From positions 248,001 to 312,000 of the forward strand of contig NZ_JAJHNP010000002.1 of NCBI RefSeq assembly GCF_020819595.1: a stretch of 64,000 nt of DNA, given 5' to 3'. The position numbers and the translations under genes were made by a program. Positions 24,987 to 33,203 of the stretch are shown in pieces. The DNA is from Streptomyces barringtoniae. GTDB taxonomy: Bacteria; Actinomycetota; Actinomycetes; Streptomycetales; Streptomycetaceae. Positions within the stretch are counted from its first letter, which is position 1. Every line of letters starts with the position of its first letter. Under the pieces are notes generated by a model. That model did not search any database, was not told where the DNA came from, and was given only the letters and a program-made list of their open reading frames with translations.

Positions 24987-26183
24987 TCACTGCTTGGTCA
25001 TCGTGATCCGATCGTGAAGAGGGCCGCTGCCATCCACGTCGATCCGGACGCCGGTGTCGGGGTCGGTGAAGGACTGCCCGCTGTGGAAGGCCGCCATGTC
25101 CAGGGCCTGGCAGCCCGAGGGCGGGGTGGCGTCGGCGTTGCCGTTCACGACCTGGACCGGGCCGTAGCCGGTCTGGGTGGAGGAGTCCACCTTGTAGATG
25201 AGCACGCCGGTGGAACAGGCGTTGCTGTCCGCGTCGACGGCCCTGCGGGACTCGGCGACGTAGGCGGTGGTCTCGCCGGTACGGATCACCGCGATCTTCG
25301 TTTCGCCGGGGCTTTCGACGGCCTTGAGGAAGACGGTGCGGCTTCCGGCCGAGGGGAGACAGGCGACCTGGCCGTCGTCGATCCAGCCGAACTTCCACCG
25401 CTCCCAGCCGAGGTGCTGCGGGGCGGCGCCGGCGATATTGCCCATGAGGTCCCAGCCGCGGACGAAGCGGTGGTAGTCGGTGCCGGTGAACGCGTAGAGG
25501 TCGGGCAGGCCGAAGGTGTGGCTGGTCTCGTGGTCGGCGACCTTGAAGCCCCAGTGCCACATGTCCTGCCCGAACGTCACGGCCCACTTGATGCGCGTGC
25601 CGTCGGCGGTGACGCCCGCGGTGGTGGGGTCGTACAGGTACGTCGGTGAGAAGCTGATCGCGGAGGCCGACTTGGCCGGGACGATGTAGACCATGGCGTA
25701 CTGGGAGAAGTCGACGTACGGATCCGCCGCGGCCACCGCCTGCCGGACGTACGCCTCGTGCTGCTCGAAGGTGATCCCGCGTTGGAAGCCGTAACTGGTG
25801 GAGTCCTGCGGCATCCGAACCCAACGGGCCAGCGGGGTGATGGCCAGCCGGGTCCGGCCGTAGGAGTCCCTCCTCATCCAGTCGCCGGCCGGGGCGAGTT
25901 CCCGGTGGTAGTCAGACGTGGAACCGGAAGCCTGGGCGTCGGGGAAGTCGACGAACAGCATGAGCACGTGCTTGGTGCCGAGGGGTCGCTGGAACTGGGT
26001 GTAGTCGGTGGCGTGGCCCTCGTCCGTCCAGCCGGTCCTGCCGGGGAGAGCACAGTCGGTGGCGGGAGCGGTGCCGTGCGCCGGCGCCGCGGTCGCTGCC
26101 GGAGCGGCGGCGGTGACCGACAGGAACGCCGTGGCTGCGGCGCCCGCTGCAAGGGCTCTGAGGCTCTTGATGGATCCGGACAT
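24987..26183 (-). CDS. secreted M6-type zinc metalloprotease
   Basis: Protein of 398 residues. It begins with a signal peptide (KSLRALAAGAAATAFLSVTA, probable cleavage after TAAPA near residue 33). The zinc site is VADHETSHTFGLPDLYAF, an extended H-E-x-x-H-x-x-G-x-x-D motif, followed by RGWDLMGNIAG, as in the M6 (immune inhibitor A-like) clan. The C-terminal half is a beta-rich domain. It is closely similar in sequence and plan to the protease at 33204-34424. The gene begins 64 bases after the iminopeptidase gene, with its own AAGAGGAG site, so it may be the last cistron of the peptide-transport operon. It would degrade extracellular protein and supply peptides to the transporter. Confidence 0.88.
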   Translation of the reverse strand: MSGSIKSLRALAAGAAATAFLSVTAAAPAATAAPAHGTAPATDCALPGRTGWTDEGHATDYTQFQRPLGTKHVLMLFVDFPDAQASGSTSDYHRELAPAGDWMRRDSYGRTRLAITPLARWVRMPQDSTSYGFQRGITFEQHEAYVRQAVAAADPYVDFSQYAMVYIVPAKSASAISFSPTYLYDPTTAGVTADGTRIKWAVTFGQDMWHWGFKVADHETSHTFGLPDLYAFTGTDYHRFVRGWDLMGNIAGAAPQHLGWERWKFGWIDDGQVACLPSAGSRTVFLKAVESPGETKIAVIRTGETTAYVAESRRAVDADSNACSTGVLIYKVDSSTQTGYGPVQVVNGNADATPPSGCQALDMAAFHSGQSFTDPDTGVRIDVDGSGPLHDRITMTKQ

Positions 26184-26247
26184 GTCTCCTCTTCTCTCCT
26201 TGGGGCTGAGGGGAAGTACGTCAAGCAGGTGGGTGCGGGGGAGGACG

Positions 26248-27528
26248 TCAGGCCCGGTCGACGGCCATGTCCATCAGACGGGACAGCACGCCTTCGCCGG
26301 ACGCGTTCACCCCGTCGTGCTCCCACTCGTTGGTGACCCAGGCGCGCAGCGCGCCGACCGAGCACGCGGTGGCCAGGGACAGCTCTGCGGGTACGTACAT
26401 GTCGTCGTGGTAGATCGCGGCGGCCACCGGCACCTGGTTGGCGGCCAGCCGCGACGGTGCGTACAGCGCGGGCCAGTCGGCTCGCTCGGACAGCAGCCGG
26501 ACCGCATCGTGGAACGGCCGTAGCCCGGCGATCTCCTCGAACATCCAGGGATAGAACATCTCGCCTGTGAACAGCAGCGGGTCGGCGTCCTCACCGAACT
26601 CCGGGCGGTTGGCGAGCGCCCGGGCGGCGGCCCAGTCGGTGGGCTTGCCGCCCTGCGCGAAGATGGATTCCTGGAGTACGGCGAAAAGGGGGTTGTCGAC
26701 GAATCCCGTCAGGTTCATCACCTGCTGCAGGAAGGTCGCCGAGAGGTCGCCGTCGGTACCGACGGCTTCGTCCAGCAGCCAGTGCAGGCGCTCGGCTCCA
26801 TCCCCCATACCCAGCACCAGGCCGAGGGTGCGCAGTCGCCGCACCGTGAGACGGTCGCCGTCGGGCAGGTGGACCGAGCGGCGGTCGAGGAGGTCGGCGA
26901 TCCGCCGTACCAGCTCCCGGTCGCCGGGGTAACGGGCGTAGAAGGCGGTCACCTTCTCCCTGACCTGGGGATAGGTGGCCGTGTAGACGTCGTCGGCGGT
27001 GGCGTACAGGCCGGGGAGGCCGCCGGTGATGTAGCAGGCACGCAGTCCTTCGGGGGCCTGGGAGAGGTAGGTGAGGGTGAGGAAGCCGCCATAGCTCTGG
27101 CCGAGCGTCTCCCATGGCCCGTCGCCACACAGCTGGTGCCGGATCAGTTCCGCGTCGGCGACGATCGAGTCCGCGCGGAAGAAGGCGAGATGCGCCGCCA
27201 GTTTCCGGGCATCGGAGAACTGTCCTGCCGACCGGGCCGTGACCGGGGTGCTGCGGCCCGTGCCGCGCTGGTCCAGCAGGAGCACCCGGTGGGTCCTCAG
27301 GGCACGGGCGAGCCAGCCGGTGGTGGCGTTCAGGGGCCGCGGCGACTTTCCGCCCGGTCCGCCCTGCAGGTACAACAGCCAGGGCAGGCGCTCGCCGGCG
27401 CGCGCCGGGTCGGACACCTCCCGGGCGAACACCTGGATCGAGCGTCCCGCAGGGTCGGCGTGGTCGAGCGGCACGGTGAAGGTGTGGTCGGTGACGGCGA
27501 GGCCGGGCAGGCGGTAGCTGCGGCTCAT
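26248..27528 (-). CDS. pip: proline iminopeptidase-like alpha/beta hydrolase (peptidase S33)
   Basis: Protein of 426 residues. LYLQGGPGGKSPRPL supplies the G-G-P-G oxyanion loop, RVLLLDQRGTGRSTP follows, and GQSYGGFLTLTYLS holds the serine nucleophile. The helical cap (about 190-330) and the late Asp/His complete the S33 fold. These enzymes release N-terminal proline, and some release hydroxyproline, from short peptides in the cytoplasm. The start at 27528 has AAAGGA upstream; the long N-terminal extension of the open frame belongs to the neighbouring ATPase frame and was rejected. It overlaps the ATPase gene by four bases. Context fits liberation of Pro/Hyp from imported peptides. Confidence 0.9.
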   Translation of the reverse strand: MSRSYRLPGLAVTDHTFTVPLDHADPAGRSIQVFAREVSDPARAGERLPWLLYLQGGPGGKSPRPLNATTGWLARALRTHRVLLLDQRGTGRSTPVTARSAGQFSDARKLAAHLAFFRADSIVADAELIRHQLCGDGPWETLGQSYGGFLTLTYLSQAPEGLRACYITGGLPGLYATADDVYTATYPQVREKVTAFYARYPGDRELVRRIADLLDRRSVHLPDGDRLTVRRLRTLGLVLGMGDGAERLHWLLDEAVGTDGDLSATFLQQVMNLTGFVDNPLFAVLQESIFAQGGKPTDWAAARALANRPEFGEDADPLLFTGEMFYPWMFEEIAGLRPFHDAVRLLSERADWPALYAPSRLAANQVPVAAAIYHDDMYVPAELSLATACSVGALRAWVTNEWEHDGVNASGEGVLSRLMDMAVDRA

Positions 27529-28547
27529 GAGGTCCTTTCCTCGGCAGACGACTCGGAAAGCGGCACGGACATCTGCTCGGTCAGCGGCTCGGGGTAGTGG
27601 CAGGCGACCTCGTGGCCGGGGGCGATCGGGCTGAGCGCGGGCCGTTCGGTGGCGCAGCGGTCGGCCGCCCTCGGGCAACGGGTGCGGAACGGACAGCCGC
27701 TGGGCGGGGTGAGCGGACTGGGCAGGTCGCCGCGGAGCACGATCCGTTCCCGGGCCCGTTCGGCGTCCGGATCGGGCAGTGGTACGGCGGAGAGCAGGGC
27801 GTGGGTGTACGGGTGCGCGGCGCTGCCGTAGAGCGTGTCCCGGTCGGCCGTCTCCACGACCGTGCCCAGGTACATCACGGCGACGCGCGTGCTGATCTGA
27901 CGCACCGCGCCGAGGTCGTGCGCGATGAACACGTAGGCGAGTCCGTACTCCTGCTGCAGGTCCTTGAGCAGGTTGAGGATCTGCGCCTGGACCGACACGT
28001 CGAGCGCCGAGACGGGCTCGTCGCACACCACCAGTTTCGGCCGCAGTGCCAGCGCCCGGGCGATACCGATGCGCTGCGCCTGGCCGCCGGAGAACTCGTG
28101 GGGATAGCGGGCGGCGTGCTCCGGCCGCAGGCCCACCCGCACCAGCAGGTCCTCCACCGGCTCGTCGGGAGTCAGCCCCTGATAGCGGTACGGGGCCGTC
28201 AGGATCTGCCGGACGGTCTGGCGGGGGTTCAGCGAGGAGAACGGGTCTTGGAAGATCATCTGCAGGTCGCGGCGCACGGGCCGCGGCAACGGCTCGTCCA
28301 TGGTGGTGAGTTCGCGTCCGGCCACGCTGATCGTGCCTGAGGTGGGTTCGATGAGCCGGGTCAGCAGCCGGGCGACGGTGGACTTGCCGCAGCCGGACTC
28401 GCCGACCAGACCCAGCGTTTCCCCCGCGTCCACCCGCAGCGACACCCCGTCGACCGCCCTGACGTGCCCGGCGAGCCGCCGCGTCAGGCCGTGCCGTACG
28501 GGGAACCGCTTGACCAGGTCGTGTGCTTCGAGCAGGGGCGCGTTCAC
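27525..28547 (-). CDS. oligopeptide ABC transporter ATP-binding protein (DppF/OppF-like)
   Basis: Protein of 340 residues. Walker A VGESGCGKST, signature EFSGGQAQRIGIARAL, Walker B LVVCDEPVSALDVSVQAQIL, switch FIAHDLGAV, and the oligopeptide-transport C-terminal cysteine region GCPFRTRCPRAADRCATE. It energises import of di- or oligopeptides together with the second ATPase. It overlaps both neighbours by four bases, so it is tightly coupled in the operon. Confidence 0.93.
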   Translation of the reverse strand: MNAPLLEAHDLVKRFPVRHGLTRRLAGHVRAVDGVSLRVDAGETLGLVGESGCGKSTVARLLTRLIEPTSGTISVAGRELTTMDEPLPRPVRRDLQMIFQDPFSSLNPRQTVRQILTAPYRYQGLTPDEPVEDLLVRVGLRPEHAARYPHEFSGGQAQRIGIARALALRPKLVVCDEPVSALDVSVQAQILNLLKDLQQEYGLAYVFIAHDLGAVRQISTRVAVMYLGTVVETADRDTLYGSAAHPYTHALLSAVPLPDPDAERARERIVLRGDLPSPLTPPSGCPFRTRCPRAADRCATERPALSPIAPGHEVACHYPEPLTEQMSVPLSESSAEERTS

Positions 28548-29365
28548 GCGGTCACCTCCGGCGTCGACAGAGTGGGCAGGCGATCGGGCAGCGGCCCGTC
28601 GACGCGGGGTACGCAGGCGAGCAGACCTTTGGTGTAGGTGTCGCGCGGGCGGTAGAACACCTCGCGGACCGGGCCTCGTTCGACCGCGCGGCCGCCGTAC
28701 ATCACGACGACCTCGTCGGCCAGGCCGGCGACCACCCCCATGTCATGGGTGATGAGCATGATCGCGGTGCCGGATTGCTCCCGTAGTTCCCGCAGCAGTT
28801 CCAGGATCTGGGCCTGTACGGTCACGTCGAGCGCGGTGGTCGGTTCGTCGGCGATGAGCAGGTCGGGCTCCAGGCACAGGGCCATCGCGATCATCACGCG
28901 CTGACGCATGCCGCCGGAGAACTCGTGCGGGTAGGCGCGGGCGCGGCGTTCGGGCTCGGGGATGCCGACCCGGTCCAGCATCCGTACCGCGACCCGGTGT
29001 CCCTCCCGGCGCCCGGCCCGGCGGTGTGCACGGTAGGCCTCGGCGATCTGGAAGCCCACCGGGTAGTAGGGGTTCAGGCAGGACAGCGGATCCTGGAAGA
29101 TCATCGCGATCCGGTCACCACGCAGCCGGCGCAGCGCCCGCCCGCCCAGACCGGTCAACTGCTGTCCGTCGAAGCGGACTTCGCCCGTGACGTGGGCATC
29201 GCGCAGCAGACCCATGATGGCCAGGCTGGTCACGGACTTGCCGCTGCCGGACTCGCCCACCACGCCGAGCACCGACCCGGCGGCCAGGTCCAGTTCGAGT
29301 CCGTCGACGGCGCGCGCGCCGCTCGCGAAGTCCACGGTCAGGTCCCGTACGGTCAGCAGGGTCAT
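28544..29365 (-). CDS. oligopeptide ABC transporter ATP-binding protein (DppD/OppD-like)
   Basis: Protein of 273 residues. Walker [21 protein letters not shown], signature [16 protein letters not shown], Walker [21 protein letters not shown], switch [10 protein letters not shown]. At 273 residues it lacks most of the C-terminal cysteine-containing extension of typical OppD (about 320 residues), while its partner OppF-like protein has it. Four-base overlaps link it to both flanking genes. Confidence 0.92.
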   Translation of the reverse strand: MTLLTVRDLTVDFASGARAVDGLELDLAAGSVLGVVGESGSGKSVTSLAIMGLLRDAHVTGEVRFDGQQLTGLGGRALRRLRGDRIAMIFQDPLSCLNPYYPVGFQIAEAYRAHRRAGRREGHRVAVRMLDRVGIPEPERRARAYPHEFSGGMRQRVMIAMALCLEPDLLIADEPTTALDVTVQAQILELLRELREQSGTAIMLITHDMGVVAGLADEVVVMYGGRAVERGPVREVFYRPRDTYTKGLLACVPRVDGPLPDRLPTLSTPEVTA

Positions 29366-30354
29366 CCCACGGCCCTCACTCTCGGGTCAAGGAGCGCGTA
29401 GACCAGGTCCACCGCGACGTTGGCGATCACGACGAACGCCGCGGCGAACAGCGTCACGCCGAGGATCACCGGCTGGTCGGCGCTGTTGATCGCGTCGGCC
29501 GCGAGCTTTCCCACGCCGGGCAGGCCGAAGACCGACTCGGTGATGAGGGCGCCGCCGAGCAGCGCACCGAGGTCCATGCCGAAGATCGTCACGATGGGCA
29601 TCAGCGCCGGCCGCAGCGCGTGCCGGCGCAGCACGGTCGGCTCGGGCAGACCCTTGGCGCGGGCAGTGCGGACGTAGTTCTGGCCGAGGCTGTCGAGCAT
29701 CTCACCGCGGGTGATCCGGGCGTAGATGCCGGCGTAGAGCATCGCCAGCGTGATCCACGGCATGACCATGGACTGAACCCAGCCGACCGGGTCCGCGGTG
29801 AGCGGGATCGCCTGCGGATAGGGCAACAGGCCCAGCTTGACGACGAGCAGGTACTGCAGCACCAGGGCGGTGAAGTACACCGGCAGCGAGACGCCGCCGA
29901 GTGCGGCCGTCATCGCCGCCCGGTCCCACAGGCTGCCGCGGCGCAGCGCGGAGATCACCCCGGCCGTGACGCCGACCAGCAGCCACAGCACCGCCGCGCC
30001 CAGGGCGATGGAGATGCTGACCGGCAGCCGGTCGGTGAGCATCAGCCACACGGGCTGGTCGGTCTGAAAGCTGAATCCCAGGCACGGAGCGGGACAGTGC
30101 ACGGCCTGCGCACCTGTGCCGTACGTACGACCGGCCACGATGCCGACGAGGTAGTCACGGAACTGCACGACCACCGAGTGGTTCAGGCCCAGCGTGGTGC
30201 GGATCTCGGCAATGCGCTCCGGGCTGCACGCCTTGCCGCAGGCGCCCTGGGCCGGGTCGGCGGGCATCAGATAGAAGATGGCGAAGGTGGCCGCGCAGAT
30301 CACCAGCAGGATCAGCGCCGTCGCGGCCAGTCTGCGCAGGACATAAAGGATCAT
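29362..30354 (-). CDS. oligopeptide ABC transporter permease (DppB/OppB-like)
   Basis: Protein of 330 residues from ATG 30354. First helix YVLRRLAATALILLVICAATFAIFYLMP; a long outside loop with four cysteines (GACGKACS, HCPAPC) that may be disulfide-linked; later helices; and the EAA-type loop ARTARAKGLPEPTVLRRHALR that contacts the ATPase. The open frame runs far upstream, but the ATG chosen overlaps the stop of the next permease gene and gives the family N-terminus. The four-cysteine loop is an unusual feature. Confidence 0.92.
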   Translation of the reverse strand: MILYVLRRLAATALILLVICAATFAIFYLMPADPAQGACGKACSPERIAEIRTTLGLNHSVVVQFRDYLVGIVAGRTYGTGAQAVHCPAPCLGFSFQTDQPVWLMLTDRLPVSISIALGAAVLWLLVGVTAGVISALRRGSLWDRAAMTAALGGVSLPVYFTALVLQYLLVVKLGLLPYPQAIPLTADPVGWVQSMVMPWITLAMLYAGIYARITRGEMLDSLGQNYVRTARAKGLPEPTVLRRHALRPALMPIVTIFGMDLGALLGGALITESVFGLPGVGKLAADAINSADQPVILGVTLFAAAFVVIANVAVDLVYALLDPRVRAVG

Positions 30355-31298
30355 CGGCGTCGGCTCCGGGGATCGAGTGCGTCCCGTACCGCGTCGCCCA
30401 GCACGTTGAAGGCGAGCACGGTCGCGAACAGGAAGCCGCCCGGGATGAGGAAGTAGACGGGGTCGGCGGCGTACCACGGCACCGCGGCGGCGATCATCTG
30501 GCCCCACGAGGGGGTCGGCGGGCGCACCCCGACGCCGAGGAAGGACAGGCCCGCCTCGGTGGCGACGTAACTGGGGATCGACATGGTCGCCACCACGAGG
30601 ACCGGCCCACTCAGGTTGGGCAGCACCTCCCGCACCAGCAGTGCGCGCCTGGAGGCACCCAGCACGCGGGCCGCGGCCACGAACTCGCCGCGGGCCAGCA
30701 CCATCGCCTGCCCGCGCACGATCCGCCCGACGTACGGCCAGCCGAAGAAGCCGAGCACGACGACCAGCAGCAGCTGCCGGTTCACGCCCGGCGCCGCGGA
30801 GATCAGCGCGATCATGAAGATGAGGGCGGGAAAGGACATGAGCAGGTCCATCAGCCTGCCGACGACGGTGTCGGTCCAGCCGCCGAAGAACCCGGCGGCC
30901 AGGCCGAGCGCCGTTCCGAGCGCCACCGACACGGCGGTGGCGAGCAGGGCGATCAGCAGCGAGACCCGGGCGCCGTAGACGACACGGGCGAGAATGTCCC
31001 GGCCGCTGCCGGGCTCGACGCCCAGCCAGTGCTGGGTGCTGATACCGCCTCCGGTGCCCCGCGGCAGCCCGCCGAGCGCCGGATCCACCGCGTCGGAGTG
31101 GAACTCGGTCGGGGACGAGCCGGCAGCCCAGGCGATCAGCGGGGCCGCGAGGGCGATGAGCACCAGGAGCACGACCACTGCCAGCGCCACCGTGGCGGAA
31201 CGCTGGGCCAGCAGCCGGCGCAGCAGGGACGTCTCGTCCGGGCCGATGCGAGGTGGCGTGTCCGAGGACGGCACGGGGGCGGGGAGGGTGGCGGTCAC
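30351..31298 (-). CDS. oligopeptide ABC transporter permease (DppC/OppC-like)
   Basis: Protein of 315 residues from GTG 31298, which overlaps the TGA of the binding-protein gene. It has an N-terminal cytoplasmic tail (PRIGPDETSLLRRLLAQ), then TVALAVVVLLVLIALAAPLIAW, LGVEPGSGRDILARVVYGARVS (family motif), and the EAA loop AARVLGASRRALLVREVLPN. It ends FNVLGDAVRDALDPRSRRR, the standard DppC tail. It forms the channel with the other permease. Confidence 0.92.
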   Translation of the reverse strand: MTATLPAPVPSSDTPPRIGPDETSLLRRLLAQRSATVALAVVVLLVLIALAAPLIAWAAGSSPTEFHSDAVDPALGGLPRGTGGGISTQHWLGVEPGSGRDILARVVYGARVSLLIALLATAVSVALGTALGLAAGFFGGWTDTVVGRLMDLLMSFPALIFMIALISAAPGVNRQLLLVVVLGFFGWPYVGRIVRGQAMVLARGEFVAAARVLGASRRALLVREVLPNLSGPVLVVATMSIPSYVATEAGLSFLGVGVRPPTPSWGQMIAAAVPWYAADPVYFLIPGGFLFATVLAFNVLGDAVRDALDPRSRRR

Positions 31299-32977
31299 TT
31301 GCGCAGCCCCAGGGAGACCAGGTCCAGGCGGCCGACGTAGGCGATGTGCCCGTAGGCGCCCGTGACATGAGGGCCGACCAGGACCGCCGCCTTGTCCCAC
31401 AGGAACGGCACGACCGGGGCGTCACGCATGATCTGCTGGGCGAGTGAGCCGTAGGCGGTCGCGGCGGCCGCCGGGTCCTTCATCCGGGCGATCGCGTCGA
31501 TACGGGCGTTGACGTTGGCGGAGCCGTACTGGGCGTGGTTGTTGTTGCCCTCGGGGGTGATCAGCCGGCCGTCGAAAACGAGGGGCAGGTAGGTGGAGGC
31601 GCCGGGCCAGTCGGGTGTCCAGCCATCGATCACCAGGTCGTGCTCCTGGGCGGTGTTGCCCACGGTGCTGTAGAACGCCGACGAGCTGATCGCGTTGATC
31701 TTCACCTTGATCCCGGCCTTGTCCAGGGATGCCTGCACGGCCTCGCCCTGCGCCTGTCCGCCGGCGGTGGCCGGGGCGTCGAGCGTGAGGCTGAGGCCCG
31801 AGGCGTGGCCTGCCTGGGCGAGCAGCGCCTTCGCCTTGGCCGGATCGCCCTTGCCGCCCGGGCTGGGGAAGGGATCGTCGGTGACGGCACCGGGCAGGGA
31901 CGGCGGCAGCAGGGTGGTGGCCAGTTGGCCGGCTATCGGTCCGCCCCGGGCCGTGCGCAGTGCGTCCTTGTCCAGCGCGTAGGCGATCGCCCGCCGCACC
32001 CGGACGTCGTCGAGCGGCTTGTGCCGGGTGTTGATGCTCAGGTACCGCGTGTTGATCGACTCACCGGTGACCAGTCGCTTGCGCACTGCGGGGTTGGCCA
32101 TCACCGGCCCGACCGAGGCCGGGCCGACCGGCTCGAAGGCGACGGCGTCCGCGTCCTGCCCCTGGGCGGCGATGAGCCGCTGGTCGACGACGGCCGGGTC
32201 GAGGTTGAGATCGATCACGACCTTGTCCGGCAGCCCCTTGCGCACGGTGTCGGTGGCAGGGCTCCAGTGGGTGTTGCGGACCAGCGTGAGCTGCTTCTTG
32301 GGTTCGAAGTCCCCGATCTTGTAGGGGCCGGAGGAGAAGGGCCTGCTGTCGTAGCGGACCCCGGTGTCCTTGTCCTGCGGAACCGGGGCGAAGATCGGCA
32401 GCGACACCGCGGAACCGAAGTCGGCCACCGGACGGTTGAGCTTGAAGACGATCGTCCGGTCGTCCGGGGTCTCGATCGAGGCGAGCCCGTGCTTGTTCTT
32501 GTAGGGGCCCTTGTAACTCCGCGCCCCTGCAAGCCACATGCGTGCGTACGGCGGCCCTTCGGGGAGTTCCGCGGCGAAGCTCCGCTCGACCCCGTACTTG
32601 ATGTCCCGGCTTGCGATGGGCCGGCCGTCCTCGAACTTCACCCCCGCCTTGAGGGTGAAGGTCCAGGTGCGGGCCCCATCGCTCGGGCGGCCGGTGTCCG
32701 TTGCCAGATCCGGCACGATCTTTCCCCCGGAAGGCCCTGGTGCCGCCGCGTACGTCGTCAGCGTCCGGTAGATGAGGCGGCCCACGTCCTCGGAGGACGT
32801 GACGTAGTTGCGGGCGGGATCGAGGTGCTCCAGGTCGAGGCTGGAGAGCACGTGAAGCGTGCCCCCCTTACTTGCTGACGCGCCCTGCCCGTCGCCGCCG
32901 TCGGCTCCCCCGCAGCCGGCGACGGTGACGAGTCCGAGGGCGGCAGCCATGACCATCCCGGAACGTCGTGCTCTCAC
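31295..32977 (-). CDS. peptide-binding lipoprotein, family 5 extracellular solute-binding protein
   Basis: Protein of 560 residues from GTG 32977, preceded by AGGAGT. The lipoprotein signal MVMAAALGLVTVAGCGGADG has the lipobox cysteine near residue 20. The mature part begins GGTLHVLSSLDLEHLDPARNY and has the SBP_bac_5 features TFTLKAGVKFEDGRPIASRDI, DDVRVRRAIAYALDK and IDGWTPDWPGASTYL. It is anchored outside the membrane and hands peptides to the permeases. First gene of the operon; operator S5 lies 17 bases upstream. The operon continues through two permeases, two ATPases, the iminopeptidase and probably the first protease. Confidence 0.92.
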   Translation of the reverse strand: MRARRSGMVMAAALGLVTVAGCGGADGGDGQGASASKGGTLHVLSSLDLEHLDPARNYVTSSEDVGRLIYRTLTTYAAAPGPSGGKIVPDLATDTGRPSDGARTWTFTLKAGVKFEDGRPIASRDIKYGVERSFAAELPEGPPYARMWLAGARSYKGPYKNKHGLASIETPDDRTIVFKLNRPVADFGSAVSLPIFAPVPQDKDTGVRYDSRPFSSGPYKIGDFEPKKQLTLVRNTHWSPATDTVRKGLPDKVVIDLNLDPAVVDQRLIAAQGQDADAVAFEPVGPASVGPVMANPAVRKRLVTGESINTRYLSINTRHKPLDDVRVRRAIAYALDKDALRTARGGPIAGQLATTLLPPSLPGAVTDDPFPSPGGKGDPAKAKALLAQAGHASGLSLTLDAPATAGGQAQGEAVQASLDKAGIKVKINAISSSAFYSTVGNTAQEHDLVIDGWTPDWPGASTYLPLVFDGRLITPEGNNNHAQYGSANVNARIDAIARMKDPAAAATAYGSLAQQIMRDAPVVPFLWDKAAVLVGPHVTGAYGHIAYVGRLDLVSLGLRK

Positions 32978-32993
32978 GGTGACTCCTATGTGA

Positions 32994-33007
32994 TGTGACA
33001 TTTCACT
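32994..33007 (+). promoter_or_regulatory. regulon operator S5 (TGTGACATTTCACT)
   Basis: Lies just upstream of the ribosome site of the peptide-binding lipoprotein gene. It places the transporter operon under the same control as the hydroxyproline genes about 10-16 kb away. Confidence 0.7.
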
Positions 33008-33203
33008 GTGGCCGTGCGCCAAGGGTGTACGTGACCAGGCCCACACGGCCAGCTCCCGGATCCCCAGAACATCGGGTTATGGACGCTGCTCCCGGGGGCA
33101 TGAAGCGCTGCCGATACGAGCCGAAGACACACACGGGCGGTGTGGCCGGCGCATGATGCGCAGACCACACCGCCATCGATCGTGGGCATCTCGCGCTATG
33201 CGG

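Noticed and set aside
29362..31425. 687-residue frame for the DppB-like permease
   Set aside because: The upstream half is the shadow of the DppC gene; the ATG at 30354 overlaps the DppC stop and gives the normal N-terminus.
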